From the NCBI RefSeq assembly GCF_029543125.1, contig NZ_JARQWW010000002.1:744001-808000 (forward strand): DNA of 64,000 nucleotides, read 5' to 3'. Source of the stretch: Caulobacter segnis (GTDB lineage: Bacteria; Pseudomonadota; Alphaproteobacteria; Caulobacterales; Caulobacteraceae). The position numbers were made by a program, and so were the translations under genes. Below are positions 42,527-50,246 of this stretch, in pieces (position 1 is the stretch's first letter; each line of letters starts with the position of its first letter). The notes under the pieces are model-generated. The model saw only the letters and a list, made by a program, of their open reading frames with translations, was not told where the DNA came from and searched no databases.

Positions 42527-42554
42527 GACCGCCGCAGCCTAGGCGGGCCGGAGG

Positions 42555-44078
42555 TCAGCGCCCGGCCTTGCGCCAGTTGCGGACGGCCAGGCCGATGATC
42601 GCCACAGCCGTCAGGATGAGGCCGAGGTTCACGCCGAAGGCCGCGGGCGACAAGGCCGCCTCTCCATGTCGGGCGAGGTGAGTCAGCGGCAAGCCCAGAA
42701 CCAGAACGCCGGCGGCCAGGGGCGCCAGCCAATGCAGCCGCCGCTGTTCCACCCAGATGCCGGCCAGGGTCACCAGCGGCAGGCTGATCCAGAAGAACGG
42801 CGCCGGCGGAACACTCGCCAGAATCGCCAGGGCGCAGCTGACCGCCACCAGGGCGGGGGTCATCCACACGAAGGTGGTCCAGGCCGATTGCACGCGCGGA
42901 TAGTCGCGGCCCTTGGCGGCCGATTTCGCCAGCCAGATGTCGACACCGGTGGTGCAGAGCAGGCTGAGGCCCAGGCCCAGAACCACATAGACAAGCTTCA
43001 CGCCCATGCCGCCGAAGGCGCCGGCATGCACCCGGAACATCGAGACATAGACCTGGCGTCCGACCTCGCCGTCGGAATAGCCGTCCTTGCCCATCAGGCC
43101 GCCGGCGGAATTGAAGCGGTAGCCTTCGGTGTAGATCAGGCGGTCGCCGTGCTTCGCGCCGATGGTCAGCAGCTCGTTCGGCGTGCCGAACTGGCTGATG
43201 CCGATATAGATCGGCGGATTGTCCGGCCGTTCGCGCGCCAGGGTCTGCAGGGCGGTGACGATGCGGGGCTCCGGCGTCGCCATGGCGGGCGGAGGGCCGG
43301 CCTTGCGGGCCTCGGCGGCGACCTTGCCCGGATCGCCGAACATCGAGGCCATGGCCTTGAGGCTGTCGCCCTGGAACTGGATCGGCGCGGCGAGCGCGAT
43401 GACCAGCAGGGCCAGGCCCATGATCGCGCCGGACAAGGCGACGATGAAGTGGAAGGGCAGGCCCCACACCGCGATGCGGTTGTGGATGTCGACGCGGGAC
43501 ATGCGCCGTCCGCCGTCGATCCGCAGGGTGAAGGCGTCGCGGAACATGCGCGGCAGGGCCAGGGCGCCGCCGACGATCAAGGCCACGAGCAAAACGCCCA
43601 GCACGCCGATCATCACGAAGCCGATCGTGCCCGGCAGATTGAGCTCGTAGTGCATCTCCACGAGGAAGTGGGTCAGGTTGTGCTCGCCCGACCCGGCGGG
43701 CTCTCCCTTAGCGTCGAAGGCCAGGGCGTCGGTCTCGTAGTCGGCGATGATGCGCGGCATCTCCACGCTGGGCGTGATGATGTAGACGTCGGTCGGCTTG
43801 GCGCCGGTGCGGGCGATGTGTTCGCGCGTATTAGCCACGGCGCGGCCGATGGCTTCCGGCGAGGCGTAGGCCATTTCCGGCGCGGCCGGCTGCTCCCAGC
43901 GCTGAAACTCGCCATAGAAGACCGCCACGGTCCCGGTGATGCAGACCAGGTACATCACGGCGGCGAGCACCAGGCCCAGCAGCTTGTGGGCCAGGAGCTG
44001 ACCTTTGACGAACCCCGAGGGGACGCGCGGCCAGATGGTCCGCTTGGCCTTGGCCGCGGCCTTCACCGTATCGGTCAT
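42555..44078 (-). CDS. PepSY-associated membrane protein
   Basis: A 507-residue membrane protein with a PepSY-TM layout: an N-terminal helix (LAHKLLGLVLAAVMYLVCITGTVAVFYG), a large periplasmic portion with HNLTHFLVEMHYEL, the RRMSRVDIHNRIAVWGLPFH segment with heme-ligand-like histidines, and several later helices. Related proteins reduce siderophore-bound iron in the periplasm (FpvG-type). ATG 44078 overlaps the stop of the preceding small membrane gene by one base. Together with that gene and the TonB receptor they form an iron-uptake operon. Confidence 0.88.
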   Translation of the reverse strand: MTDTVKAAAKAKRTIWPRVPSGFVKGQLLAHKLLGLVLAAVMYLVCITGTVAVFYGEFQRWEQPAAPEMAYASPEAIGRAVANTREHIARTGAKPTDVYIITPSVEMPRIIADYETDALAFDAKGEPAGSGEHNLTHFLVEMHYELNLPGTIGFVMIGVLGVLLVALIVGGALALPRMFRDAFTLRIDGGRRMSRVDIHNRIAVWGLPFHFIVALSGAIMGLALLVIALAAPIQFQGDSLKAMASMFGDPGKVAAEARKAGPPPAMATPEPRIVTALQTLARERPDNPPIYIGISQFGTPNELLTIGAKHGDRLIYTEGYRFNSAGGLMGKDGYSDGEVGRQVYVSMFRVHAGAFGGMGVKLVYVVLGLGLSLLCTTGVDIWLAKSAAKGRDYPRVQSAWTTFVWMTPALVAVSCALAILASVPPAPFFWISLPLVTLAGIWVEQRRLHWLAPLAAGVLVLGLPLTHLARHGEAALSPAAFGVNLGLILTAVAIIGLAVRNWRKAGR

Positions 44079-44647
44079 TATTTCACTCCGGCCCAGGCGA
44101 GGGCGGCCAGGACCAGCGCCGCCGCGCAGGCGAACAGCACATGGCGCCAGATCCGGGTCACGGACAGCAGCCACAGCAGCGCGCCGGTCAGCACGGCCGC
44201 CATCAGAAAGGCGCAGGACACCAGGCTGTCGATGGGGCCGAGCGGGACATAGGCCAGCCAGGCCGCGGAGGCGGCGAGGGTCAGGGCCGGGGCGGCCACG
44301 AGAGCTGAGAACCAGCGCGCCGTGTTGCGGCTGACGCGACCGGCCGCGGCCATGTCGGCGTCATCGGCGGGCTCGCGTGCGGTCCGATCGCGCTTGACCT
44401 TTCCCGAGTTGATCCGGGGCAGGGCGTCCGGCGCCAGCAGGGCGAGGCCGAACATCATCGGCGCCAGGCTTCCGAGCGCCAGGGCCTTTTCGGGCGACAC
44501 CGTGAGCAACCACGGCGCCGCACCGAGGATCACCAGCGCCCAGGCGCCGGCGAGGACGCCGCCGCCAAGCCCGCTCTTGGCGCGCCAATGCATGAGAAGG
44601 GCCGCGAGCCCCGCTGCCTGAACCAGGATCCCCAATGCCTGCAGCAT
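44078..44647 (-). CDS. small inner-membrane protein of the iron-uptake operon
   Basis: A 189-residue membrane protein with about five or six hydrophobic helices and a basic cytoplasmic loop (SGKVKRDRTAREPADDADM). I know no named family. Its stop overlaps the PepSY gene start, and it lies 16 bases after the TonB receptor gene, so it is almost certainly coexpressed with both. Small membrane partners of PepSY proteins in such operons are common (for example the Fpv group) and may support iron reduction, but this is inferred from position. Confidence 0.72.
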   Translation of the reverse strand: MLQALGILVQAAGLAALLMHWRAKSGLGGGVLAGAWALVILGAAPWLLTVSPEKALALGSLAPMMFGLALLAPDALPRINSGKVKRDRTAREPADDADMAAAGRVSRNTARWFSALVAAPALTLAASAAWLAYVPLGPIDSLVSCAFLMAAVLTGALLWLLSVTRIWRHVLFACAAALVLAALAWAGVK

Positions 44648-44663
44648 GACTCGCGGCGCCCGA

Positions 44664-46787
44664 TTAGAACTTCTGCGTCAGCGAAACCGTGAAGTTACGC
44701 GGCGCGCCATAGCGATATTGGCTGAAGTAGCTGATCTGGCTGTAGTATTTCTCGTCGAACAGGTTGTCGATATTGACCTGCACCGTGGTGCTTTCCGTCA
44801 CGTTGTAACGGGCCATCAGGTTCACCAGGGCGAACGACTTCTGCTCGATCCGCGTCGGCGCGGAGGTCACCGGATTGACGGCCGGCGAGTAGATGGTGTC
44901 GCGCCAGTTGACGCCGCCGCCCACGCTCAGGCCGTCCACGATCCCGTCGAGGCGGTAGGTGGTGAACAGCGAGAAGCTCTTGCGCGGCTGATCGGTGTTG
45001 ACCTTGGCGCCATTGGCGTCCTCGACTTCGAACTGGGCGTAGCTGGCGCTGACGTCCCAATTGGCGTTCACGCGTCCGAGCAGTTCGAGCTCGAAGCCCT
45101 TGCTCTCCGCGCCCTTGGCCGGGGCGTAGGCCTGCTCCGGCGGGGTTGACCCGGGCACCATGGCGCCCGTCGGCTGGCCGACGCCGTCTTGCTGGATCAG
45201 GAAGACCGCCACCGACGACTGCAGGGCGTCGTTGAGGTAGGAGCTCTTCATCCCCAGCTCGTAGGCCTTGCCGGTGATCGGATCGAGCGTCGAGCCGCTG
45301 ACGTCGCGCACGTTCTGCGGCTGGAAGATCTCCGTATAGCTGCCGTACAGGCGGTGCTGTTCGGTCAGGTCGTAGAGCGCGCCGATATAGGGAATGACGA
45401 CGTCTTTGGATTCGTAGTTGTCGGCCGCGCCGCCGTTGATGCCGCGACGCTCCCACGAGGACAGGCGCGCGCCGCCGATCAGCTTCAGGGAGTCGGTGAT
45501 GTTCAGGCGCGTGGACGCGAAGACGCCCGACTGCTCGGTCTTGTTGTCGGTGTACTGGGTCGGGGCCGCGGCGAAGTCCGGCTTCGGGAAATTGCCGTCC
45601 CAGGTGTAGATGCTGGTCGCCGGAGCGAAGGCGTTGGGGCCGCCGGCGACGTAGTACACCACGTCCGAGTCCTGCTTGCTGTACAGCGCGCCGAGGGTGA
45701 AGTCGTGCTCGCGGCCGAACAGCGAATAGCCGCCGTGCAGCTGCACGTCGAAGCTGTCCTGGGTGGTCTCGCCCTTGCTCTTGTAGGGCCAGGTGGCGAG
45801 GCCGACGCCCGTGGCGCGGTCGATGGTCCCCATGAGATAAAGCAGCTGGGAGTCCTGCTCATTGATCATGTGATTGTAGTTGAACGAGATTTTCCAGTCG
45901 TTCGAGAAGGTGTGCGCCAGGTTGGCGAAGTAGTTGGTGGCGGTGGTGTCCCAGTAGGACCAGTTCGCCGCCGTGTTCGTCGAGACCGGCAGGTTGGTGA
46001 AGCCGCCATCCGTATAGAAGGTGGGCAGCGCGCCCCAGAAGGCGGCGTTCGGCGCGGTGTCCTGCCAGCTGACGCCAGCCCGCAGCAGGGTCGACTCGGT
46101 CAGGTCGGCCTCGACCACGCCGTAGAGCACGCTCTTCTCTGTGCTCTGACGATCGAAATAGGTGTCGCGCTTCTCGTACTTGGCGACCAGTCGGCCGCGG
46201 ATCGCGCCGTCGTTCAGGGCGCCGGAGATGTCCGCCTCGATCAGGCGCTTGTCCCAGCTGCCGGTGGCGGCGGAGATGGAGCCCTGGAATTCGCGGGCGT
46301 CGGCGTGCTTGCGCACGAGGTTGATGGAGGCGGATGGGTCGCCCGCGCCGGTCAGCAGGCCCGTGGCCCCGCGGACGATTTCGACGCGCTCATAGATGGA
46401 CACGTCGGCGACGGTCTCGCCGGAGTCGCCGGCGAGGCTCCAGGACAGCGGCACGCCGTCGATCTGGTAGTTCTTGATCTCGAAGCCGCGCGCGTTGAAC
46501 ACGTTGCGCACGTCATCGACCTCGACCATCGAGACGCCGGCGGTGTTGCGGATCACGTCCGCGATCGTGGTGAGGTTCTGGTCCTTGATGCGCTGCTGGG
46601 TGATGACCGTCACCGACTGCGGCGTCTCGCGGACCGACAGGCCGAGACCGGTGGCGGTGTCGATCTGTTCGTCCACGGTGTAGCGGCCGGTGATCACGAC
46701 CTCTTCGACGGTGGTGTCTTGCGCCCGGGCGGCGCTGTGAACGCCGACAAGCGCCACGCCGGCCATCAAGCTCAGCTTGAACCGCAT
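44664..46787 (-). CDS. TonB-dependent siderophore receptor
   Basis: A 707-residue outer-membrane receptor. A signal peptide ends at SAARA, then a TonB box-like VEEVVITG, the plug domain (SVTVITQQRIKDQN, FNARGFEIKNYQIDGV), and a 22-strand barrel ending in the aromatic VSLTQKF. There is no N-terminal STN signalling domain, so it does not act through a sigma/anti-sigma pair by this route. It belongs to the FhuE/FpvA-like siderophore class by length and plug sequence. A Fur-type palindrome lies 52 bases upstream at 46839-46853. It heads the operon with the small membrane and PepSY genes. Confidence 0.93.
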   Translation of the reverse strand: MRFKLSLMAGVALVGVHSAARAQDTTVEEVVITGRYTVDEQIDTATGLGLSVRETPQSVTVITQQRIKDQNLTTIADVIRNTAGVSMVEVDDVRNVFNARGFEIKNYQIDGVPLSWSLAGDSGETVADVSIYERVEIVRGATGLLTGAGDPSASINLVRKHADAREFQGSISAATGSWDKRLIEADISGALNDGAIRGRLVAKYEKRDTYFDRQSTEKSVLYGVVEADLTESTLLRAGVSWQDTAPNAAFWGALPTFYTDGGFTNLPVSTNTAANWSYWDTTATNYFANLAHTFSNDWKISFNYNHMINEQDSQLLYLMGTIDRATGVGLATWPYKSKGETTQDSFDVQLHGGYSLFGREHDFTLGALYSKQDSDVVYYVAGGPNAFAPATSIYTWDGNFPKPDFAAAPTQYTDNKTEQSGVFASTRLNITDSLKLIGGARLSSWERRGINGGAADNYESKDVVIPYIGALYDLTEQHRLYGSYTEIFQPQNVRDVSGSTLDPITGKAYELGMKSSYLNDALQSSVAVFLIQQDGVGQPTGAMVPGSTPPEQAYAPAKGAESKGFELELLGRVNANWDVSASYAQFEVEDANGAKVNTDQPRKSFSLFTTYRLDGIVDGLSVGGGVNWRDTIYSPAVNPVTSAPTRIEQKSFALVNLMARYNVTESTTVQVNIDNLFDEKYYSQISYFSQYRYGAPRNFTVSLTQKF

Positions 46788-46838
46788 ATTTCCATATCCC
46801 CGGTAGAAGGGGGCGCGCCCTAGCGCCAGCCCTGATAT

Positions 46839-46853
46839 TGCGAATGGCTCGCA
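46839..46853. promoter_or_regulatory. Fur-type palindrome upstream of the TonB receptor
   Basis: TGCGAATGGCTCGCA reads as an imperfect 7-1-7 palindrome with perfect TGCGA/TCGCA ends, of the kind used by iron regulators such as Fur, and lies 52 bases upstream of the receptor start. It makes iron control likely. Confidence 0.5.
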
Positions 46854-46922
46854 TTAACAGTGGCGGCAGGTGGGTGCAAGGGTGCGGTCCGGCCGCGCCG
46901 GCCGGCCTCAGACGTTGGCCGG

Positions 46923-47609
46923 TTAGTGCGCCATTTCGGCAACGACCCTGAGCGCGGCTTCGCGCGGATCGCTCGCCGCCGTGATCGGGCGGCCGCAGAC
47001 CAGGTGGCTGGCGCCGGCAGCCAGAGCGTCGGCCGGGGTGGCTGCGCGGGCTTGATCGTTCTTGGCCGACCAGGCCGGGCGCACGCCCGGGGTCACCACC
47101 AGGAAGTCCGGCCCGGCGATCTCGCGGGCCAGGGCGGCCTCGAGCGGGCTGGCCACGACGCCGTCGACGCCCGCCTCCACCGCCTGACGGATGCGCTTGG
47201 CCACCAGGTCGCGAGCGCTTTCGCGATAACCCATCTCCACGAGATCGGCCTCAGACAGGCTGGTCAGGACGGTGACCGCCAGGATCTTCAGGCTGGAGTC
47301 GCCGCGTCCGGCCACGGCGGCCTTCATCACCTGCGGCGTGGCATGGACCGTAAGCAGATCACAGCCCGCGCCGGCCAGAACCGCGGTGGAGCGACGGACG
47401 GTCTCGCCGATGTCGTGCAGCTTCCAGTCCAGAAACACCTGCTTGCCCTGGCCCTTCAGCTCCGCCGCCAGGGCCATGCCGTCGCTGGCCAGCAGCTCCA
47501 GCCCCACCTTGTAGAAGGACACGGCGTCGCCCAGGCGCTCCACCATGGCCCGGGCCTCATCGGTGGAGGGCAGGTCGAGGGGGACGATCAGGCGGGCGTC
47601 GGCGGTCAT
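46923..47609 (-). CDS. pyrF: orotidine 5-prime-phosphate decarboxylase
   Basis: Last enzyme of UMP synthesis, a 228-residue TIM barrel. The catalytic motif DWKLHDIGETVRRS with the Asp-Lys-Asp array, and the later TPGVRP phosphate-binding segment, are present. It stands alone on the reverse strand, between the iron-uptake operon and the divergent marC gene. Its start is ATG 47609. Confidence 0.97.
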   Translation of the reverse strand: MTADARLIVPLDLPSTDEARAMVERLGDAVSFYKVGLELLASDGMALAAELKGQGKQVFLDWKLHDIGETVRRSTAVLAGAGCDLLTVHATPQVMKAAVAGRGDSSLKILAVTVLTSLSEADLVEMGYRESARDLVAKRIRQAVEAGVDGVVASPLEAALAREIAGPDFLVVTPGVRPAWSAKNDQARAATPADALAAGASHLVCGRPITAASDPREAALRVVAEMAH

Positions 47610-47706
47610 GGCGGGCAGGCTCCGGGCATGGCGCGGGGACCGTCAGATCGCCTAGGATGAGGCGACTCGCGGCGGGCGCGGGGCAAGTTGAGGCTGAAGA
47701 CGCCAG

Positions 47707-48405
47707 ATGATCCACAGCGACCTCGCCGTCAACTTCTTCGTGGCGCTCTTCGCCCTGATCGACCCGATCGGCAATGTGCCGCTGTTCGCCGCCGCCACGG
47801 TGGGCGCCAGCATCTGGGGCCGGCGGATGGTGGCCGTCTATATCGGCCTGTTCGTCCTGGGCTTCCTGACCTTCTTCTTCTTCTCGGGCCTGTCGCTGCT
47901 GCAGTTCTTCGGCATCTCCCTGCCGGCCTTCCGCATCGCCGGCGGGATCATCCTGTTCCTGCTGGGCCTGGACATGGCCCGCGACGACTTCACCGCCAGC
48001 TTCGCCGACGCCGCCGACGCCGGAGAGCAGATCCCCACCGCCCGCGCCTATGCCCGCAAGCGGTTCGAGCGGCTGATCGTGCCCTTCGCCATGCCGTTGC
48101 TCATCGGGCCGGGGGCCATCTCGACCGTAGTGATCTATGCCTCGGAGGCAAAGGCCGCCGGCCTGGCGGGGGCCCTCGCCGGGGTGCTGGCCATCGCCGG
48201 GGTGTCGTTCACGGTGGTCATGGCCTTCTGGGCGACGCCGCTGATCACGCGCCTGCTGGGCCGCATCGGTCTGACCATCGTGGTGCGGGTGCTGGGTCTG
48301 ATCCTCTGCGCCATGGCGGTGCAGTTCATCATCATCGGCGCCGCCGACGCCACGCGAGGCATCATCCGCTACGAGGCGGCGAGCCCATACGCTGACGGAA
48401 ACTGA
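47707..48405 (+). CDS. MarC-family inner-membrane protein
   Basis: A 232-residue polytopic membrane protein of the MarC/UPF0056 family, whose function is unknown despite the name. The conserved start FFVALFALIDPIGNVPLF and the middle VPFAMPLLIGPGAISTVV are present, with six predicted helices. The end of the gene is separated by three bases from the oppositely oriented lipoprotein. It diverges from pyrF with a gap of about 97 bases. Confidence 0.93.
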   Translation: MIHSDLAVNFFVALFALIDPIGNVPLFAAATVGASIWGRRMVAVYIGLFVLGFLTFFFFSGLSLLQFFGISLPAFRIAGGIILFLLGLDMARDDFTASFADAADAGEQIPTARAYARKRFERLIVPFAMPLLIGPGAISTVVIYASEAKAAGLAGALAGVLAIAGVSFTVVMAFWATPLITRLLGRIGLTIVVRVLGLILCAMAVQFIIIGAADATRGIIRYEAASPYADGN

Positions 48406-48408
48406 CGA

Positions 48409-48798
48409 TCAGCTGCGGGCGGGCTCGGCGCAGCCTTGCAGACGATAGAGGCACTCCTGGTCTCCCTTCGTCTTCAGGCACAGGCTGAACGTCAGTGGAA
48501 AGACGCGTCCGCGCACCTCGCAGCGTTGCGTGCGGGTGGATGTCGAAACATATCGACCCTCGTCGGTCGGCGAATTGACCAGCAGCAATATCGGCCCATC
48601 GACCACATGTTCGGCAGGGCTCACCCTCAAGGATTCGCGGGCGCCGTCGATCACCAAGGTGCGTCCCCGGATTGATCCGATCCAGTCGTCGCCGATCAGA
48701 TCGACGGGCAGCAAACCCTTCGATGCGGGCTTGTGGGCGCATCCATTCAAAAGAACACCAGCGGCGGCCAGCATGATGAGGCTGAGCGGCCGGCTCAC
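48409..48798 (-). CDS. small putative lipoprotein
   Basis: A 129-residue protein with a signal peptide and lipobox-like LLNGC, Cys at residue 20, followed by a mature domain with several further Cys (RCEVRG, LCLKT, ECLYRLQGC). The Cys content suggests disulfides in the periplasm. The start is GTG 48798 with AAGGTG upstream; a second GTG at 48804 is an alternative. It begins just past the SDR stop (48801), so it is probably cotranscribed with it. No known domain is recognised. Confidence 0.7.
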   Translation of the reverse strand: MSRPLSLIMLAAAGVLLNGCAHKPASKGLLPVDLIGDDWIGSIRGRTLVIDGARESLRVSPAEHVVDGPILLLVNSPTDEGRYVSTSTRTQRCEVRGRVFPLTFSLCLKTKGDQECLYRLQGCAEPARS

Positions 48799-48800
48799 GC

Positions 48801-49601
48801 TCACACCTTGCGGAAGCGGTTCTGCTGGCTGGCGATCAGGGCCAGGGCCCAGTCGTCGGGCAGGATCTTGGCCAGGGCGACGATGGCCTTGTTGGGGGCG
48901 CCGGTGACGCAGACGGGACGGTTGGCCTCGGCCGCCTCGTAGCCGGCGGCGGCGACCTCGTCGGCGCCCAGCCACATCCAGGGCGGGGTGGAGCCCTGGG
49001 TCTGCTCGCGGGTGCCGTTGACGTCGTGGAACTCGGTGAAGGTGAAGCCGGGCGCCAGGGCGCTCACATGGACGCCCGTGGACAGGTTCTCCAGGTGCAG
49101 GCTCTGGGAGAATTTGACCAGGAAGCTCTTGGAGGCGGCGTAGAGGGTGTGTCCCGCCGCGCCCGGCACCATGCCGGCGACGGAGGCGACATTGACGATG
49201 CGGCCGAACCGCCGCTCCACCATGCCCGGCAGGACGCGGTGCGTGGTCTCGCACACGGCGGTGACCATCAACTGCAGGAAAGCGGCCTGATCGGTCCAGG
49301 TTGTGTGGGAATAGGCGCCGGGCAGGCCGTAGCCGGCGTTGTTGATCAGGGCGTCGACCACGCGGCCCTGCTCCTCGACCCCGGCCAGCATGGCCTCGAC
49401 CCCGCCGGGGGCGGCCAGATCGGCGGGCACGGTCAGGGCCTCGACCCCGAAGCGCAGGGAGATTTCGCTCGCCAGCTGCTCCAGCCGGTCGGCGCGGCGG
49501 GCGGTTAGGGCGACGTCATAGCCGTGGGCGGCGTAGATGCGGGCGAAAGCGGCGCCGATGCCGGCGGAGGCGCCGGTGATCAGCGCGAGGCGGCGGGCCA
49601 T
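48801..49601 (-). CDS. short-chain dehydrogenase/reductase
   Basis: A 266-residue SDR protein. The NAD(P)-binding motif ITGASAGIGAAFA, the NNAG motif in LINNAGYGLPG, the active-site Ser in VNVASVAGM and the Tyr-Lys pair in YAASKSF are intact. The tail from about residue 200 includes an extra PWMWLGADEVAA segment typical of the DltE-like SDRs. Substrate unknown. It precedes the lipoprotein gene. Confidence 0.92.
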   Translation of the reverse strand: MARRLALITGASAGIGAAFARIYAAHGYDVALTARRADRLEQLASEISLRFGVEALTVPADLAAPGGVEAMLAGVEEQGRVVDALINNAGYGLPGAYSHTTWTDQAAFLQLMVTAVCETTHRVLPGMVERRFGRIVNVASVAGMVPGAAGHTLYAASKSFLVKFSQSLHLENLSTGVHVSALAPGFTFTEFHDVNGTREQTQGSTPPWMWLGADEVAAAGYEAAEANRPVCVTGAPNKAIVALAKILPDDWALALIASQQNRFRKV

Positions 49602-49651
49602 GGAAAGGTCACCTCGTCAGGAACGCGGCGAGATTGGCGCGCTCCGCCAAG

Positions 49652-50092
49652 CTAGGCAACAGCGCGCGGCGACTCGGCTTCGGCCAGCAGGTCGGCCACG
49701 GTGATCTGCGACAGACGATCACGGGCCGCTGCATCCGCCGCCGCCAGCACGCCCCGCACGGCGTCGGGGATCTTCTCGCCGATGGGGCAGCCCTTGGCGC
49801 CGGGCGGGGGGGTGCCCAGGTGGGTGCAGCCGCCGACGGCCTTCAGCACTTCGTCCAGACGGATGTCCTCGGGGGCTTTCAGCAGCCAGGCGCCGCCGCT
49901 GGCCCCGGCGCGGGCCCCGACCAGGCCGGCGCGGCCAAGCATCGCAGTCACGCGGCGCACGACCACGGGATTGGTCGGCATGGAGGCCGCCAGCATGGCG
50001 CTGGCGACGGCCTTATCAGCCGAAAACGCCCCCTTGTGGGCCAGATAGGCCAAGGCGTGGGCCGCCACTGGGAATTTTTGGCTGTCTGACAT
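49652..50092 (-). CDS. Rrf2-family transcriptional regulator
   Basis: A 146-residue Rrf2-type winged-helix regulator. The recognition region includes NPVVVRRVTAMLGRAGLV and the GGAWLLK wing. Only two Cys (89 and 102) are present, in contrast to the three of Fe-S sensing members such as NsrR and IscR, so metal-cluster sensing is questionable and another redox or ligand response is more likely. It diverges from kup across about 154 bases and could regulate kup or itself. Confidence 0.9.
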   Translation of the reverse strand: MSDSQKFPVAAHALAYLAHKGAFSADKAVASAMLAASMPTNPVVVRRVTAMLGRAGLVGARAGASGGAWLLKAPEDIRLDEVLKAVGGCTHLGTPPPGAKGCPIGEKIPDAVRGVLAAADAAARDRLSQITVADLLAEAESPRAVA

Positions 50093-50246
50093 CTTATCGT
50101 GGAACGTAGGTCAGTCTGGCGCGTGTTCAATGGCTAGTTACGTGAATCAGACCTTGCTGTCATTGAATGGGGCGCGGAATGGGTGTATCGCGCGCCGCTC
50201 GATCAATGGGGCTCCGCCTTCGCGGACCATGCCCCGGAGGGATTGA

